Assembly: GCA_028564925.1 (NCBI GenBank)
Contig: CM053031.1
Span: 160,506,226 to 160,570,225, forward strand
DNA length: 64,000 nucleotides
Source of the DNA: Lithobates sylvaticus
Taxonomy: Eukaryota > Chordata > Amphibia > Anura > Ranidae
Direction of reading: 5' to 3'
Shown in pieces: positions 1-10,572 of this stretch (positions within the stretch are counted from its first letter, which is position 1; each line of letters starts with the position of its first letter). A program made the translations under genes and the position numbers. Below the pieces are notes generated by a model. That model was not told the origin of the DNA. It did not search any database and saw only the letters and a program-made list of their open reading frames with translations.

Positions 1-1046
1 CTCTTTTGTAAAAATTTATCGAGGTACTGGCCTAGTCTTGCTGATACTGAGTCGATGCTATTGACTATAGGTCTGGCAGGCGGGTTCGCCTGGTCCTTAT
101 GGATCTTTGGCAGTGTGTATAATGTCGGCACTCTATTACTTGATGGTAGCAGATATCTTCTTTCTTTGCTCGATAACACCCCTTTCTTTGTTCCGGTTTC
201 AATAAGGATTTCCAGCTCATCTCTGTATGCTGCTGTTGGGTCCTTTTCTAGCCTTCTATAAGTATTGGTGTCTGATAGCATTTCTGCTATTTGGTTCTCA
301 TAAAATGCTTTATCCAATATAACCACACCTCCTCCCTTGTCTGCTGGTCTGATAATGATATCTTTCCGTTTCTCAAGTAGCTCAATTCCTTCGTTAATAT
401 GTCTCACACTTATTTCTTTTCTTGGTCTTATGGCTTCAAGATCTTGCAACAACAGCCCCTTAAAAACCTCAATCTGGTGGTTTGGGTTGTTTGGGGGATT
501 GAACAACGATTTATTTTTTAAACCACTATTGATAACCCTATTCTCATAGGCCACCACAGGTTCAATACGGGGATTGCTACCCAGAAAATATTTTTTTATA
601 TTAAGTTTTCGTATATATTTGTGTATGTCTATATATACATCAAATTTATTAATGGGTTTCTTTATCCCACATTTCAATCCCAGGTTTAAAATATTTAGTT
701 CTTTGTGTGATAAAACCGCTTGTGATAGGTTAAAAATGCCCCCTACTCTGACCCCCTTCTTCTTTTGTTGGGCCCTATGCCCTGCCCTACAGCCTCTGAT
801 GTTTCTTCTTTTCTGAGGACTTGCGGTATCCTCTCCCCCCGTGGGTAATTGTCCCTTGTTGATACCCCCATATGGGTTGACTGTTCGGGGGGATAATTGT
901 AATATGGGTTGGGTGCCTGGGTTGGGGGTCTTCCCCTCCTTGGGGGGCCTCCTCTGCCCCTCCACTGGTTGCCCCTCCCTCTTCCTAAAAAAGGACGCTG
1001 TGGGTAGTGTGTGGCATAGGTATCCTGTTGGTATAGTGGCTGGAAT
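1..1046 (-). mobile_element. Penelope-like element fragment (N-terminal/RT-proximal part)
   Basis: The minus strand is open for roughly 240 codons down to the left window edge. It reads IFNLSQAVLSHKELNILNLG, then IIRPADKGGGVVILDK, then a LPKIHK motif followed by a RPIV motif. The ADKGGGVV block and the LPKIHK...RPIV block are hallmarks of the region leading into the reverse transcriptase of Penelope-like elements. Upstream (830-1040) lies an Arg/Gly/Pro-rich stretch like the one preceding IFNLS in the PLE at 60533-61624. The catalytic palm and GIY-YIG parts would lie beyond position 1. The 5' side is cut by the L1 that begins near 1047. Sequence differs clearly from the other PLEs here, so it is another subfamily. 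Confidence 0.88.
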
Positions 1047-1060
1047 CTGTTGACTTTAAT

Positions 1061-4000
1061 ATGGTTGCAGATATTTATATGGACACTACTTCAGCAGATA
1101 AGAGAAGACCCTCTCCCCTGAGGCAAATCCTGACATCGTCTGATCTTTACGATGTCTGGAGATGCCACCATGGATCAGAGAGGGATTATACTTATTTCTC
1201 CCCGCAACACAAGTCGTATTCCAGAATTGACATGTTTGTTGTTGATAAATTGTTATTACAAAAGGTGACTACCTCTGTTATCCACACCATGACATGGTCA
1301 GACCACAACCCAATTTCGATAATTATTGATGATACATCTCCTCAACGGAACTCTTTTCTCTGGAGAGCCAATAATTTCATATTACAACATGCTACATACT
1401 CCAAAGAAATTGCTACTCATTTGAAAGAATATTTTGAATTAAACGCTGATTCAGTGGGGGATCCTGCCGTGGTGTGGAACGAGCATAAAGCGGTAATGAG
1501 AGGTGTTCTTATAAAACTGGGCTCCATTCACAAAAAAAAAAGAACACAACAAATAGACTCCCTTACTTCCCAAATTGCTCATTTGGAGGCAGACCATAAG
1601 TCATCTGCATGTCCCACTACACTAGCACAATTAATGTCGCTTAGACAGGAACTCAGGCTGCTTCTTCTCCATACATACGAACATATGCAATGCAAATTCA
1701 AAGCCATCTCTTATTCCACATCCAATAAGGCAGGAAAAAGATTAGCACAACGTATCAAAGGGGCTAGAGTTAAATCTAAAATTCCCTTCTTATTCCACCC
1801 ACACTCGAAAGTGAAGCTATCTAATCCACAAGACATTGCGAATGCTTTTAGCGATTACTATAGTGACCTATATAATCTCAAGAATGACCCTGCAACCCAC
1901 CAACCATCCCCAGAGGAAATTGATGACTTTCTCCATAAGATAAATTTACCGACTCTGACAGAAACACAATTGTCTTATTTAAATGCTCCTTTTTCAGCAC
2001 CAGAACTTCTAGCTACCATATCATCACTGCCTTGTAACAAAACACCAGGCCCGGATGGCCTTACAGGGGAATACTTCAAATAATTCTCTACCTATTTGAT
2101 TCCACACTTGCTGAAATTTCTTAACCAAGCTGCATATTCTTCCAAATTCCCTGTAGAATCGCTAAACGCATTAATTATCACTCTCCCAAAACCTGATAAA
2201 GATCCGACTGCCCCACAAAACTTCCGGCCAATCTCCTTACTTAACCTTGATTTAAAAATATACGCCAAAACTATTGCTAGATGCTTAATGAAGATTATGC
2301 CAGACCTGATTCACAAAGACCAAACAGGATTTATTAAAGGGAGGCAAGCATCTGACGCGACGCGTCGCATGATTGACTTAATCCATTGCGTAAATTCCAG
2401 TGGAACACCTTCTCTGCTTCTTTCTTTAGATGCAGAGAAGGCGTTTGATCGGGTGCACTGGACCTATCTACAGAAAGTTCTCATGAAATTTGGGTTTAAA
2501 GACAATATTTATAATGCTATCATGGCACTATATACTTGCCCAGCTGCTCAAGTTTTTTCGGCTAATATGATATCTCATCCATTTCAAATTTCGAACGGTA
2601 CCCGTCAGGGTTGCCCATTGTCGCCCTTAATTTTTGATCTAACTATAGAACCTTTAGCTGAGCACATACGCACGAACTCGAACATCTCAGGCATAACTGT
2701 TGGCAACACTACTCATAAGATTAGTCTTTTTGCTGATGATGTGATTTTAATATTATCAAATCCTACCTCCTCCTTAGCAGCAGCCCGAGACCTTTTAGAT
2801 TGGCTTGGACGAATATCATTTTACAAACTAAATGTCACCAAATCACAAATACTAGATCTCAAATTGAATACCACCACTAAATTACTATTACAAGCCCAAT
2901 ACCCCTTCACATGGTCTGAACACAGCATTTCTTACCTAGGTATTCAACTCACTAGAACCACTAAACTCCTCTTTTCATCAAACTTCAAGCCTCTCTTAGA
3001 TAAATTACGTACTGAATCTCAGAAATTAGCTAAAATGGAACTGTCATGGTCTGGCAGATTAGCGGCGTTCAAGATGATGCATTTACCTCAAATTTTATAC
3101 CTGTTTAGGACCATTCCTATTCCTAGTCCTAAATATTACTTTAAGTCACTTCAAACGATACTCAACCGATGTATTTGGCACGGTACAAAACCTAGATGCG
3201 CTCATTCTATACTTAGGATACACAAATTAGCGGGAGGATCAGGTTCAATAGATTTTACAGATTATCACACTGCAGCGATCATAGCTCAAGCAACTGAGTG
3301 GTTTCAGCAAGATCCGAATAAAAACTGGTGCAATATAGAACTTTCCTTACTATTTCGTCCTAGTTTAAAAAATTGGTTGTTGAGCACTCCATTAGACGCT
3401 AAAATACCAAAAGCGATTCCCCCTACCATGATAGCCACGGTCAGAGCATGGAAAATTCTAACCCAAACTATCCATCAAGAACCCACTACTACACAGATAC
3501 CGATACCTATAGAAGTCTTAAACCACATCTCACCTGAATTATCTACATCCCATTGGTCTAACCGAAAAAATCTCATTCATAAATCAACTATTTCATGACT
3601 CAAACCCAAAATCCTTTTCAACCCTCCAAAATGAATTTCACTTGCCTGAATTGGACTTTATTGCATATTCCAAACTTCTGAAATGCCTTAACAAAATCAA
3701 ACCTCCCTTATATACAGTTTCTTCAGTAATATGGAAATACCTGCACTTTGAATCTCCTAAACAGAAGGGTATTTCACTTGTATACAACACCCTGAACCAA
3801 AAGCGTGTATTTACTAAATCCACACCACATACACACTAGGAAAATGATCTAGCAACGACTTATACAGAATCACAATGGGAACAAGCTTCACGAAGTGTAT
3901 ACAAATCCACGAAAAGCTCTGCGTTGTGGGAACTCACACAAAAATTGTCCCTTAGATGGTATTTGACGCCTTCTCGCTTGGCAACATTCTATCCCACATT

Positions 4001-4406
4001 ATCTAATAAGTGCTGGAGATGTAATTCCAACATAGGAAGCATATTCCACATATTTTGGGAATGTACCCTCATATAGGAATACTGGAAAACCGTTTTTCTT
4101 CTCTTAAAAGATATATCCAAGATAGATATACCAATGTCTCCGGGTCTAGCTATCCTGAATTTATCCATTGAAGACATACCCTTTTCATTTCGTCATGTGA
4201 CGACACATATCCTATTGGCAGCTAGGTTAACTATAACCAGATTATGGAAGTCAGATACAACTCCCTCTATCACTCACCTCTTAGATACCGTAAACCTACA
4301 TTATAGTTATGAATTAATGATGGCATCCAGTGAGGGCAAATTAACCAAGGAAAAAACCAAGTGGGCATCATGGGAACAATGGTCGACTATTACTAACTTT
4401 TTGTAA
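1061..4406 (+). pseudogene. L1 ORF2 protein remnant (endonuclease C-terminus + reverse transcriptase)
   Basis: One frame runs 1061-3598 with a single in-frame TAA at about 2081-2083, then shifts frame (pieces at 3642-3839 and 4134-4406). Motifs in order: endonuclease end with TWSDHNPISI (catalytic SDH) near 1290-1320; KTPGPDGLTGEY near 2040; FRPISLLNLDLKIYAK near 2222-2270; DQTGFIKGRQ near 2318; LSLDAEKAFDRVHW near 2425-2465; GTRQGCPLSPLIFD near 2597-2640; the catalytic FADDVIL near 2729-2750; a late CWRC...HIFWEC cysteine/histidine motif near 4012-4065. These are diagnostic of the L1 clade. The coding capacity is lost but divergence looks moderate. Confidence 0.92.
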
Positions 4407-4775
4407 CACTCATATCTAACAGATTGATATACACTTTTGCCTCTGGGTTCTAGAGTATGGACACAGGTTCCTGGATAAGTTCTATTATTGTGGCAACGTT
4501 CTCCTCTTAGACACAGTGTAGTCCCCATGGGGGTGTCTAGAGGACATATACTTCTATTTGATCTTATGTTACTATATTGATCTTATATTTCTATATTGAA
4601 TGTATTGCGTTTTGTAGCATTTTAATAACGGTAATTCTTGTTCTGTAACACTTCATTGATAATTGAGTTGACATTATTTAAGTGCTATTCTGAGTTAATT
4701 TATTTTAACGGCATACAATGTGTAATTTGCATCTTTACTGTATGTTATGAAATTCAATAAAAACTGATTGAAAAG
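4407..4775 (+). other. L1 3' UTR
   Basis: AT-rich tail after the last recognisable ORF2 residues (ITNFL then TAA at about 4404), ending with an AATAAA-containing segment near 4755 and a short A-rich end. No coding signal is seen. The exact 3' boundary is uncertain because no flanking duplication was found. Confidence 0.6.
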
Positions 4776-5130
4776 TAAATATCCAGGACGAGAGCACAGC
4801 AGGGGCTCTGGTTTTTGAGACTCAGGAAAGAACCTGAGTGAGAGGAGCTCTGGATATTGGATTGTCTCTGTCACAATTGCACTAATACGGCTACAATCAC
4901 TTCAAGGATATTGGATTAAAAGGTTTGCTTTTCCGTATGTTTTGTGGGTGACGAGGACCAGCCCTGTACTGTATAGAGAGGAGACTATTTGTGTAGTTAG
5001 CGCCGGAAAGGATTTAATTTACTGTTTGTTTGTTTTTACTTTGCAAACCTCCTTCAAATAAACCTGGCACCTGCTGACTGTCATTCAGAAAAGGAGATCC
5101 CCACGAGCTAATTCCCCACAATAACTATAT
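4776..5130 (+). other. Unclassified segment with polyadenylation signal, possibly retroelement-terminal
   Basis: About 350 bases without ORF. It contains TTCAAATAAACCTGGCACC near 5052-5072 followed by a short GC-richer end (near 5080-5125), an arrangement resembling the end of a terminal repeat or a spliced 3' end. There are two copies of GGATATTGGATT (near 4851 and 4905). Nothing decisive allows a family call. Confidence 0.2.
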
Positions 5131-5220
5131 ATATATATTGTGTTTGGGCTTTAGTGTTTTTTTTTATTATTATTACTGTGATGGAAGTTATATTTTACAT
5201 TCTATATACTGTAATTGTGT
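5131..5220. repeat. AT-rich simple sequence
   Basis: Short TA runs and T-rich low-complexity sequence bridging two relics. No other feature is seen. Confidence 0.5.
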
Positions 5221-5420
5221 TTTTTTTTTTTTTTTTTATGTTTATTCTTTATTTAAATTTTTTCACAAAAATACATGGATAAGATCAAAGACCATGTACA
5301 TAATACATCAGCATATCAAAACATACATATATAAAGATGGGCCATTGAGAAATCTAAAAGGTTAAAACAATGAAGTACAGTATATTAATCTAGAAGCAGG
5401 CTGTCAGTACAGCTTGCATA
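5221..5420 (-). mobile_element. 3' end of a retroposed sequence (A-tail on minus strand)
   Basis: A run of about 17 T at 5221-5237 is followed on the plus strand by TTTATTCTTTATTTAAATT. On the minus strand this reads as AAATAAAGAATAAACAT followed by an A-tail, i.e. a polyadenylation signal plus poly(A). This is the signature of the 3' end of a LINE, SINE or processed transcript inserted in minus orientation. The body upstream (to about 5420) has no recognisable coding motif, so the source is unknown. Confidence 0.4.
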
Positions 5421-5539
5421 CCTTTCAAACAATAACACAGACACTATGTAAAGGAGAATTATTTATTTATTTTTTAATTTTAATTTTGAGTTTTGAGCTT
5501 ATGACTGTTGCAAATTGAAAGTTAACAAATAAAAAAGAC

Positions 5540-5597
5540 TATCATTCTGACCCCAGCATTTTTTATTCTTGTCCCAATAATTTTTGGCCACTACTGT
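5540..5597 (-). mobile_element. Terminal inverted repeat fragment of a Tc1/mariner-type element
   Basis: The minus strand from 5596 begins CAGTAGTGGCCAAAAATTAT and continues TGGGACAAGAAT. This resembles Tc1-like terminal repeats, which typically start CAGT and contain TGGCCAAAA. Only one end is visible and no transposase was found, so it is a relic or a solo end. Confidence 0.4.
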
Positions 5598-5989
5598 CTA
5601 TTGATATGTAAACCACTTTGTTAAGGCAGAAATTTGGGATCAATAAGGTCTAGTTAACATCATCAAATTTGTGTCTACAAATATGTTCAACAATGCTATA
5701 CCTGGGTCAAGCTGGGCTCCTACACATCTTCTTCCTGTGTAGCAGGACAAAGGGTGGACCTCAGGAGCTGTGGCCTCAGCCGATGTGGAAGGAACCGCTG
5801 AGAGTAAAGGGCGTGGTTCTGTTTGGTCTGACAAAAAACGCAGGCTGTGGTAGTACCACAACCTGGGGACATATATGTCATCTTCTGCTGCTCCCGATCT
5901 TTGGGATTCCATGACCTTCTTGCATTTCCTATTATATGTACTACACAGGCTACCAATTTTGGCCTTCAAATAATTGATGTCTGTTACAT
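5598..5989. other. No recognisable gene or element
   Basis: Short open frames on both strands lack any family motif and overlap one another in antisense. I see no tandem or inverted structure here apart from the fold-back that begins near 5990. Confidence 0.4.
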
Positions 5990-6145
5990 GTTACATGTGC
6001 TAGCTCCCATCATGGGTGATCAATGGACATGTTTCAGGGGTGCAACCCCTTCCTTTCACCTACTTTAGTTTTGAGGAAGGGGTTGCACCCCCAAAATGCG
6101 TACATTGATATCCGGTGATGGGAGATAGCACATGTTGATACACTG
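5990..6145. repeat. Short fold-back repeat with hairpin core
   Basis: An inverted repeat with arms of about 60 bases. The inner stem is GGGGTGCAACCCCTTCCT (about 6037-6054) against AGGAAGGGGTTGCACCCC (about 6075-6092). The arms extend outward through CAATG...ACAT and the CATGTGCTA / TAGCACATG pair. The core of each arm has the layout GA-GGA, stem, GAAA-like seen in other repeats of this window (see findings). It is MITE-like, with no coding capacity. Confidence 0.6.
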
Positions 6146-6972
6146 CGTGTTTTGGGGCTTGAGGAAATAACCTGTTTGTACCTACACACATTTTAGGCAG
6201 GGGATCATAAGGGACATTTAACAGTTATGCCTCTATGTCTACGTGGCTTCAAATTTGGCTCTTAAGAGGGGTGAGATCACCCCATCTGAGGAAGGCAACA
6301 TCAACACAGTTTTGGGATACTAATGTCTCATATGGCCATCACTTTAGCAAAGTCGAACTTTGTAAGTTCCTGAGTTGGAGATGTGTATCTTATGTTTTTG
6401 AACATGCCTGTTTAGCCCCAAAAAACGCAAAATAATGGCAAACATACAAGTGTTACACCAAGATGTTGCTTTGTTCAAAAACCTTTTAAACCGCACATGT
6501 GAATGTGCTTGGAGAAAAATGTTTTATACTAAACAATGTGTGGCTTCTTATTTCACTTCTCAATACCAGTGTATTTGTTAAGCTGGTGTAGTTACAGTGA
6601 CAATGCGCTCTAAAATGTGGCAAACTCAGGCAATTTTTAGGGCCTCAAAGCAATTAATTAAAGAAGTTGAAAAGGAAGAATATTTTTTATCATTAATGCA
6701 TTACATAAATTAACAACAATAACATTGTGTGTGTAGCAGACAAACAGCACAACATAATAGTTAGCTAAACAGAGATTGTCACCTCATGGAGCAAATAAGT
6801 TCCGTTTGCATTATTTAAGAAAATTGCCAAAATTAAGGCCATTTGAGAAATTAGGAGACAGATAAGAAACACAAACAGTAATCCAAATGACTACACAAAA
6901 GTTTTCAAAAAAGATCCCTCATCCGATGCTTAGGAAAATAACTCATGAAGTAGAAAAGCAGCTGCTATAGTG
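6146..6972. other. No recognisable gene or element
   Basis: AT-rich sequence with only short, motif-free open frames. No tandem repeats, terminal repeats or splice-linked coding signals could be seen by eye. Confidence 0.4.
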
Positions 6973-7792
6973 TACAAAATATAAGAGGAAGCAATCAAAA
7001 CTATAGTTTAAAATAAATTCAATCAAAAAATAGTCTTTGAAACTTCAGCAGCGCTAAAACCTTTAAATAGAAGCTTGACAGTCTATAAATCCAACTGAAA
7101 CTGGTATATAAACAGTCTTTTACATATAATAGTTCATAGGTGATTCATCTGCTGTTTAAACTGTTCGACCATTGATACATCTCCTGCTTAAGATCCCTCT
7201 AGGAATTGCACTCACCAGAAACAAGATAAATCAAAGCCTCGTAGTGTATGTGAAGTGGCTACGATCGCTGCCAAACGAACCTCCGTCCAATCCACAGTGA
7301 ACGATCAGCAGATATGAAGACCAAGACTCGCGTCCCCTGATTCACCAAGATCCGGTCAGTTGAAGGCTATCCATAATGCTCGGGCAGCAGATGGCGACAC
7401 AGAAGGTTTCTGAGACTGGATCCAGGAACAAACTTCCGAAGGAAGGATCTTCATATCTGCTGATCGTTCACTGTGGATTGGACGGAGGTTTGTTTGGCAG
7501 CGATCGTAGCCACTTCACATACACTACGAGGCTTGTTTCTGGTGAGTGCAATTCCTAGAGGGATCTTAAGCGGGATATGTATCGATGGTCAAATGTTTTA
7601 AACAGAAGATAAATCACCTATGAACTATTATATGTAAAAGACTGTTTATATACTGGTTTCAGTTGGATTTATAGACTATCAAGCTTCTATTTAAAAGCTT
7701 TAGCGCTGCTGAAGTTTGAAAGACTATTTTTTGAATGAATTTATTTTAAACTATAGTTTTGATTGCTTCCTCTCTTATACTAGTAATTCAAA
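6973..7792. mobile_element. Fold-back element, arms about 350 bp
   Basis: Left arm about 6973-7325 and right arm about 7440-7790 are inverted copies. Examples are CTGCTGATCGTTCACTGTGG at 7457 with its complement near 7295, and TTTTGATTGCTTCCTCT near 7756 with its complement near 6980. A central spacer of about 110 bases (7326-7440) is unique. The arms are diverged by scattered substitutions. No ORF of note lies in it. This is the architecture of non-autonomous fold-back or long-TIR MITE elements. No clear target duplication was identified. Confidence 0.75.
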
Positions 7793-7822
7793 TGAACTAA
7801 GAGTTTAGTATAAAAAAAAGAT

Positions 7823-8556
7823 TTATTCCACTGCCCCTCTACCCACAAAGTAGTCCATATACTGTTGCCGGACATCTAGGGCAGTTTGGGAGGGCAACCC
7901 AGCACGGCCACTTTCCAGAGCAGTCGTCACAGCAGGATCAATTGGGCCTGACACAGAAAAGTCAACCTCACTTGGAAGTGCCTATGTAAGTAATGCAGGA
8001 TGCAGCAGCACAAGACAACATGATTCAGATTGTATTCGGCCAGGTTAATTGCTGTTAGAAAAAGCCTGAACCGACTTGATAGTGTTCCAAATGCATTTTC
8101 AACAACCCTTCAGGCACGAGACAGCCTATAGTTGTATATTCTTTGCTTTGGGGTGAGGTTCCTCGTGGTAAAGGGCCTCATAAGATGTTCCCCCAGAGCT
8201 AAGGCCTCATCTGCAACAAATATGAAATTGAGGCCCTCGACATTCTCCTCAGGAGGTGGCAAATGTAAGGTGCCATTCTGTAGCTGACGGTAGAATTCAG
8301 TCTGGGGAATCACTCCTCCATCCAAGTTGTGGCTATTCTTCCCAACATCAAGGTACAGGAACTCATAATTTGCAGACACCACCTCTAGCATTACAATACT
8401 GCAAAAGCCCTTATAATTATAATAATAAGAGCACGAGTTGGGTGGTGGGACAATACGCACATGCTTCCCATCAATCGCCCTCCCACAGTTGGGAAAATCC
8501 CACTGATAGTGGAATTTGGAAGCAACAGCCTGCCATTCCTGTGGGTTGGAAGGAAA
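7823..8556 (-). pseudogene. Harbinger transposase, catalytic exon
   Basis: The minus-strand translation reads FPSNPQEWQAVASKFHYQWD, then FPNCGRAIDGKHVRI with the first catalytic Asp near 8471, FNYKG-type sequence (YYNYKGFCSIV), DVGKNSHNLDGGV, FVADEALALGEHLMRP with the second Asp near 8214, and RVVENAFGTL with the catalytic Glu near 8093. It ends VRQQYMDYFVGRGAVE and a TAA at 7823-7825. This is the DDE core of HARBI1/PIF transposases. There is an in-frame TGA just before RVVEN (near 8110) and a frameshift near 7985-8000. The exon begins right after a TTTACAG acceptor at 8557-8563. Confidence 0.9.
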
Positions 8557-9078
8557 CTGTAAAGTCAAACAAGAAAAAAAAATGACAACTTTTGCACATA
8601 ACATTGCAAGCAGATTAGACACAAACATAAGTATAACATTTATTTAAATGAGTATTTAAAGAAAAAAGTATAAGGTCAACTAATCAGATTCCTCACCCCC
8701 TCTGGTGGCCCATTCTAAAAAATGTATGGTGTTGGAGAATGGGTAGATGTTTTGGACAGGTAACCCTCTCCACTTCCATGAGAGCTGAATGCATAAATAA
8801 TGTGTGATACTTTGGCCACCCCCTCCTTACTTACACTATTGGCAGCCCACTGAAAAGGTAAGAAGTGTCATAATCCAAAAATATGGATACAAATTGTCCA
8901 AATTGAAGTACATTTTTACATTCATAAATTACCTATCAAGATAATAGAAGGCCCCAAAAAATAGCCTCTTGCACTCTGCCTGAATAACATTTGTACACAT
9001 TATAGGGGGTGTTTAGGGTAAGCACAAAAATGAAGATGACAAAATACATTGTTAAGTTACATTGTTAAGTTACTAGGC

Positions 9079-9093
9079 TAGGTGTGTATGGGC
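9079..9093 (+). repeat. 15-bp target-site duplication, left copy
   Basis: TAGGTGTGTATGGGC abuts the first base of the fold-back and is identical to 10355-10369. The bases on either side of the two copies differ, so the match is exactly 15 bp. Confidence 0.85.
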
Positions 9094-10354
9094 AGCGCAA
9101 AAAAACATAAATAAAATAATTTAACACAAAAAGTTCATATCCAAAGAATACGAAGTGATGTGGATGAGAACACCCAGTGACTGTAAATCATAGATCAAAT
9201 TTTTCAGTGATCAATCCTCCACCATATGGATAAGGTACTCTTACCAGGTGTAGTATATAAATAGGCATGGACCCAATCAGGGATAAAACTGTGACACTGA
9301 TCCAACCGATCCAGGATGTGATCTAAGGCTGTATGCTGGCCAAGAAGGAATCCAAGATATCCTTAAGTTGAAGATGCAGGCTTCAAAACGGCATGTAGTC
9401 ATACAGATGTATTCGTCAGAATAAAAAAGAAGGGATGCGATCTAAGTGCACACTGTATGCTTCTTTTATTAAAATACAAGGTAAAAATTGCTCACATGGG
9501 AGCGGCGCAATGTGTTCTCACTATGAGGCATGCAAGCCTCTAGGGATCAAAGATGTGACAGAAACACTTAAAGCGCAGATAAAAAGTTTTGCCAATACAA
9601 AAAAAACGCAGACTTTTACATAGAGCAGAACAAGCAATGATGAACGCGGGTGACGCGTTAGCTCCTCCCCCGTACGCACGTTACGTCTCAAGGACCCACC
9701 GCACCCACCGCTGACGAAGTCCTTGAGACGTAATGTGCGTACGGGGAGGAGCTATCGCGTCACCTGCGTTCATCACTGCTTACAGCGGATTTACATCATG
9801 TTCTGCTCAATGTAAAAGTCTGCGTTTTTTTGTATTGGCAAAACTTTTTATATGCGCTTTAAGTGTTTCTGTCACATCTTTGATGCCTTGAGGCTTGCAT
9901 GCCTCATAGTGAGAACACATTGCGCCACTCCCATGTGAGCAATTTTTACCTTGTATTTTAATAAAAGAAGCATACAGTGTGCACTTAGATTGCATCCCTC
10001 CTTTTTTATTCTGGGGAATACATCTGTATGACTACATGCCGTTTTGAAGCCTGCATCTTCAACTTAAGGATATCTTGGATTCTTTCTTGGCCAGCATACA
10101 GCCTTAGATCACATCCTGGATCGGTTGGATCGGTGTCACAGTTTTATCCCTGATTGGGTCCATGCCTATTTATATACTACACCTGGTAAGAGTACCTTAT
10201 CCATATGGTGGAGGATTGATCACTGAAAAATTCGATTTATGATTTACAGTCACTGGGTGTTCTTATCCACATCACTTTGTATTCTTTGGATATGAACTTT
10301 TTGTGTTAAATTATTTTATTTGTGTTTTTTTGCGCTGCACATTTTTTCTTTTTA
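9094..10354. mobile_element. Fold-back element flanked by 15-bp direct repeats
   Basis: A 1261-bp near-perfect inverted repeat. The left arm begins AGCGCAAAAAAAC at 9094 and its complement ends GTTTTTTTGCGCT at about 10335, followed by a 19-base T-rich tail to 10354. The arms are about 600 bp and turn around near 9700. The same 15-mer, TAGGTGTGTATGGGC, stands directly outside both ends (9079-9093 and 10355-10369). No coding capacity: the two similar 62-residue open frames at 9435-9623 and 9807-9995 are simply the same arm sequence read on opposite strands. The 15-bp duplication is longer than DNA-transposon families normally make and is more typical of target-primed retroposition. Confidence 0.85.
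9706..9746 (+). ncRNA. Hammerhead-ribozyme-like core in the fold-back
   Basis: CTGACGA at 9711-9717 fits the hammerhead box CUGANGA. It is followed by a short stem (GTC/GAC around CTTGA), then GTAA where GAAA is expected, then TGTGCGTA where a tiny stem III plus cleavage triplet would fall. CCG before the box can pair with CGG after it as stem I. One core base departs from consensus (U for A in GAAA). This is a structural resemblance; activity is not implied. Confidence 0.3.
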
Positions 10355-10369
10355 TAGGTGTGTATGGGC
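10355..10369 (+). repeat. 15-bp target-site duplication, right copy
   Basis: TAGGTGTGTATGGGC directly follows the T-rich tail of the fold-back and matches the copy at 9079-9093. Confidence 0.85.
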
Positions 10370-10572
10370 CAAAGGTAGCATGCTGGGGAGCTTAGTGAAG
10401 GCAAATATGCATGAAGGACAAAAAAAAAGCATTAAAAGCTTACAGCATGCATGAGGACAAAGAGGACATTCACAGCATATTACAATAATGGTAATTATGG
10501 AATGAAGAAATTAATACAATACAATAGCAAACATTAAATACATAGAATGTGATGTTAAAGTCTAAAACTTAC

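Larger units (their letters stand above)
1047..4775 (+). mobile_element. L1-clade LINE, 5'-truncated
   Basis: The element starts inside the endonuclease domain (a DFN motif just before 1061, from the GDFN of APE-type endonucleases), runs through the reverse transcriptase and a Cys/His-bearing C-terminus, and ends in a 3' UTR with CAATAAAAACTGATTG near 4752-4770. ORF1 and the first part of ORF2 are absent, as is usual for LINE copies truncated during target-primed reverse transcription. It abuts the PLE fragment at 1-1046. It is a relative of, but not the same family as, the L1 on the minus strand at 24200-29190. I could not identify a target-site duplication. Confidence 0.9.
8557..10572 (-). 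other. Intron of the Harbinger transposase
   Basis: The donor GTAAGT (read from 10572) and the acceptor CTTTACAG preceded by a T-rich tract (read to 8557) join two blocks that continue the same conserved domain in phase 0 (DYIW then FPSNPQEW). The stretches 8640-9078 and 10370-10560 hold nothing recognisable beyond AT-rich intronic sequence. The remainder is the fold-back insertion at 9094-10354. Confidence 0.75.

Noticed and set aside
5138-5365. A small hydrophobic protein
   Set aside because: The frame is driven by T-rich low-complexity sequence around an A-tail on the minus strand.
9435-9995. Two nearly identical 62-residue proteins on opposite strands
   Set aside because: They are the two arms of the fold-back at 9094-10354 and lack any motif or context for a gene.
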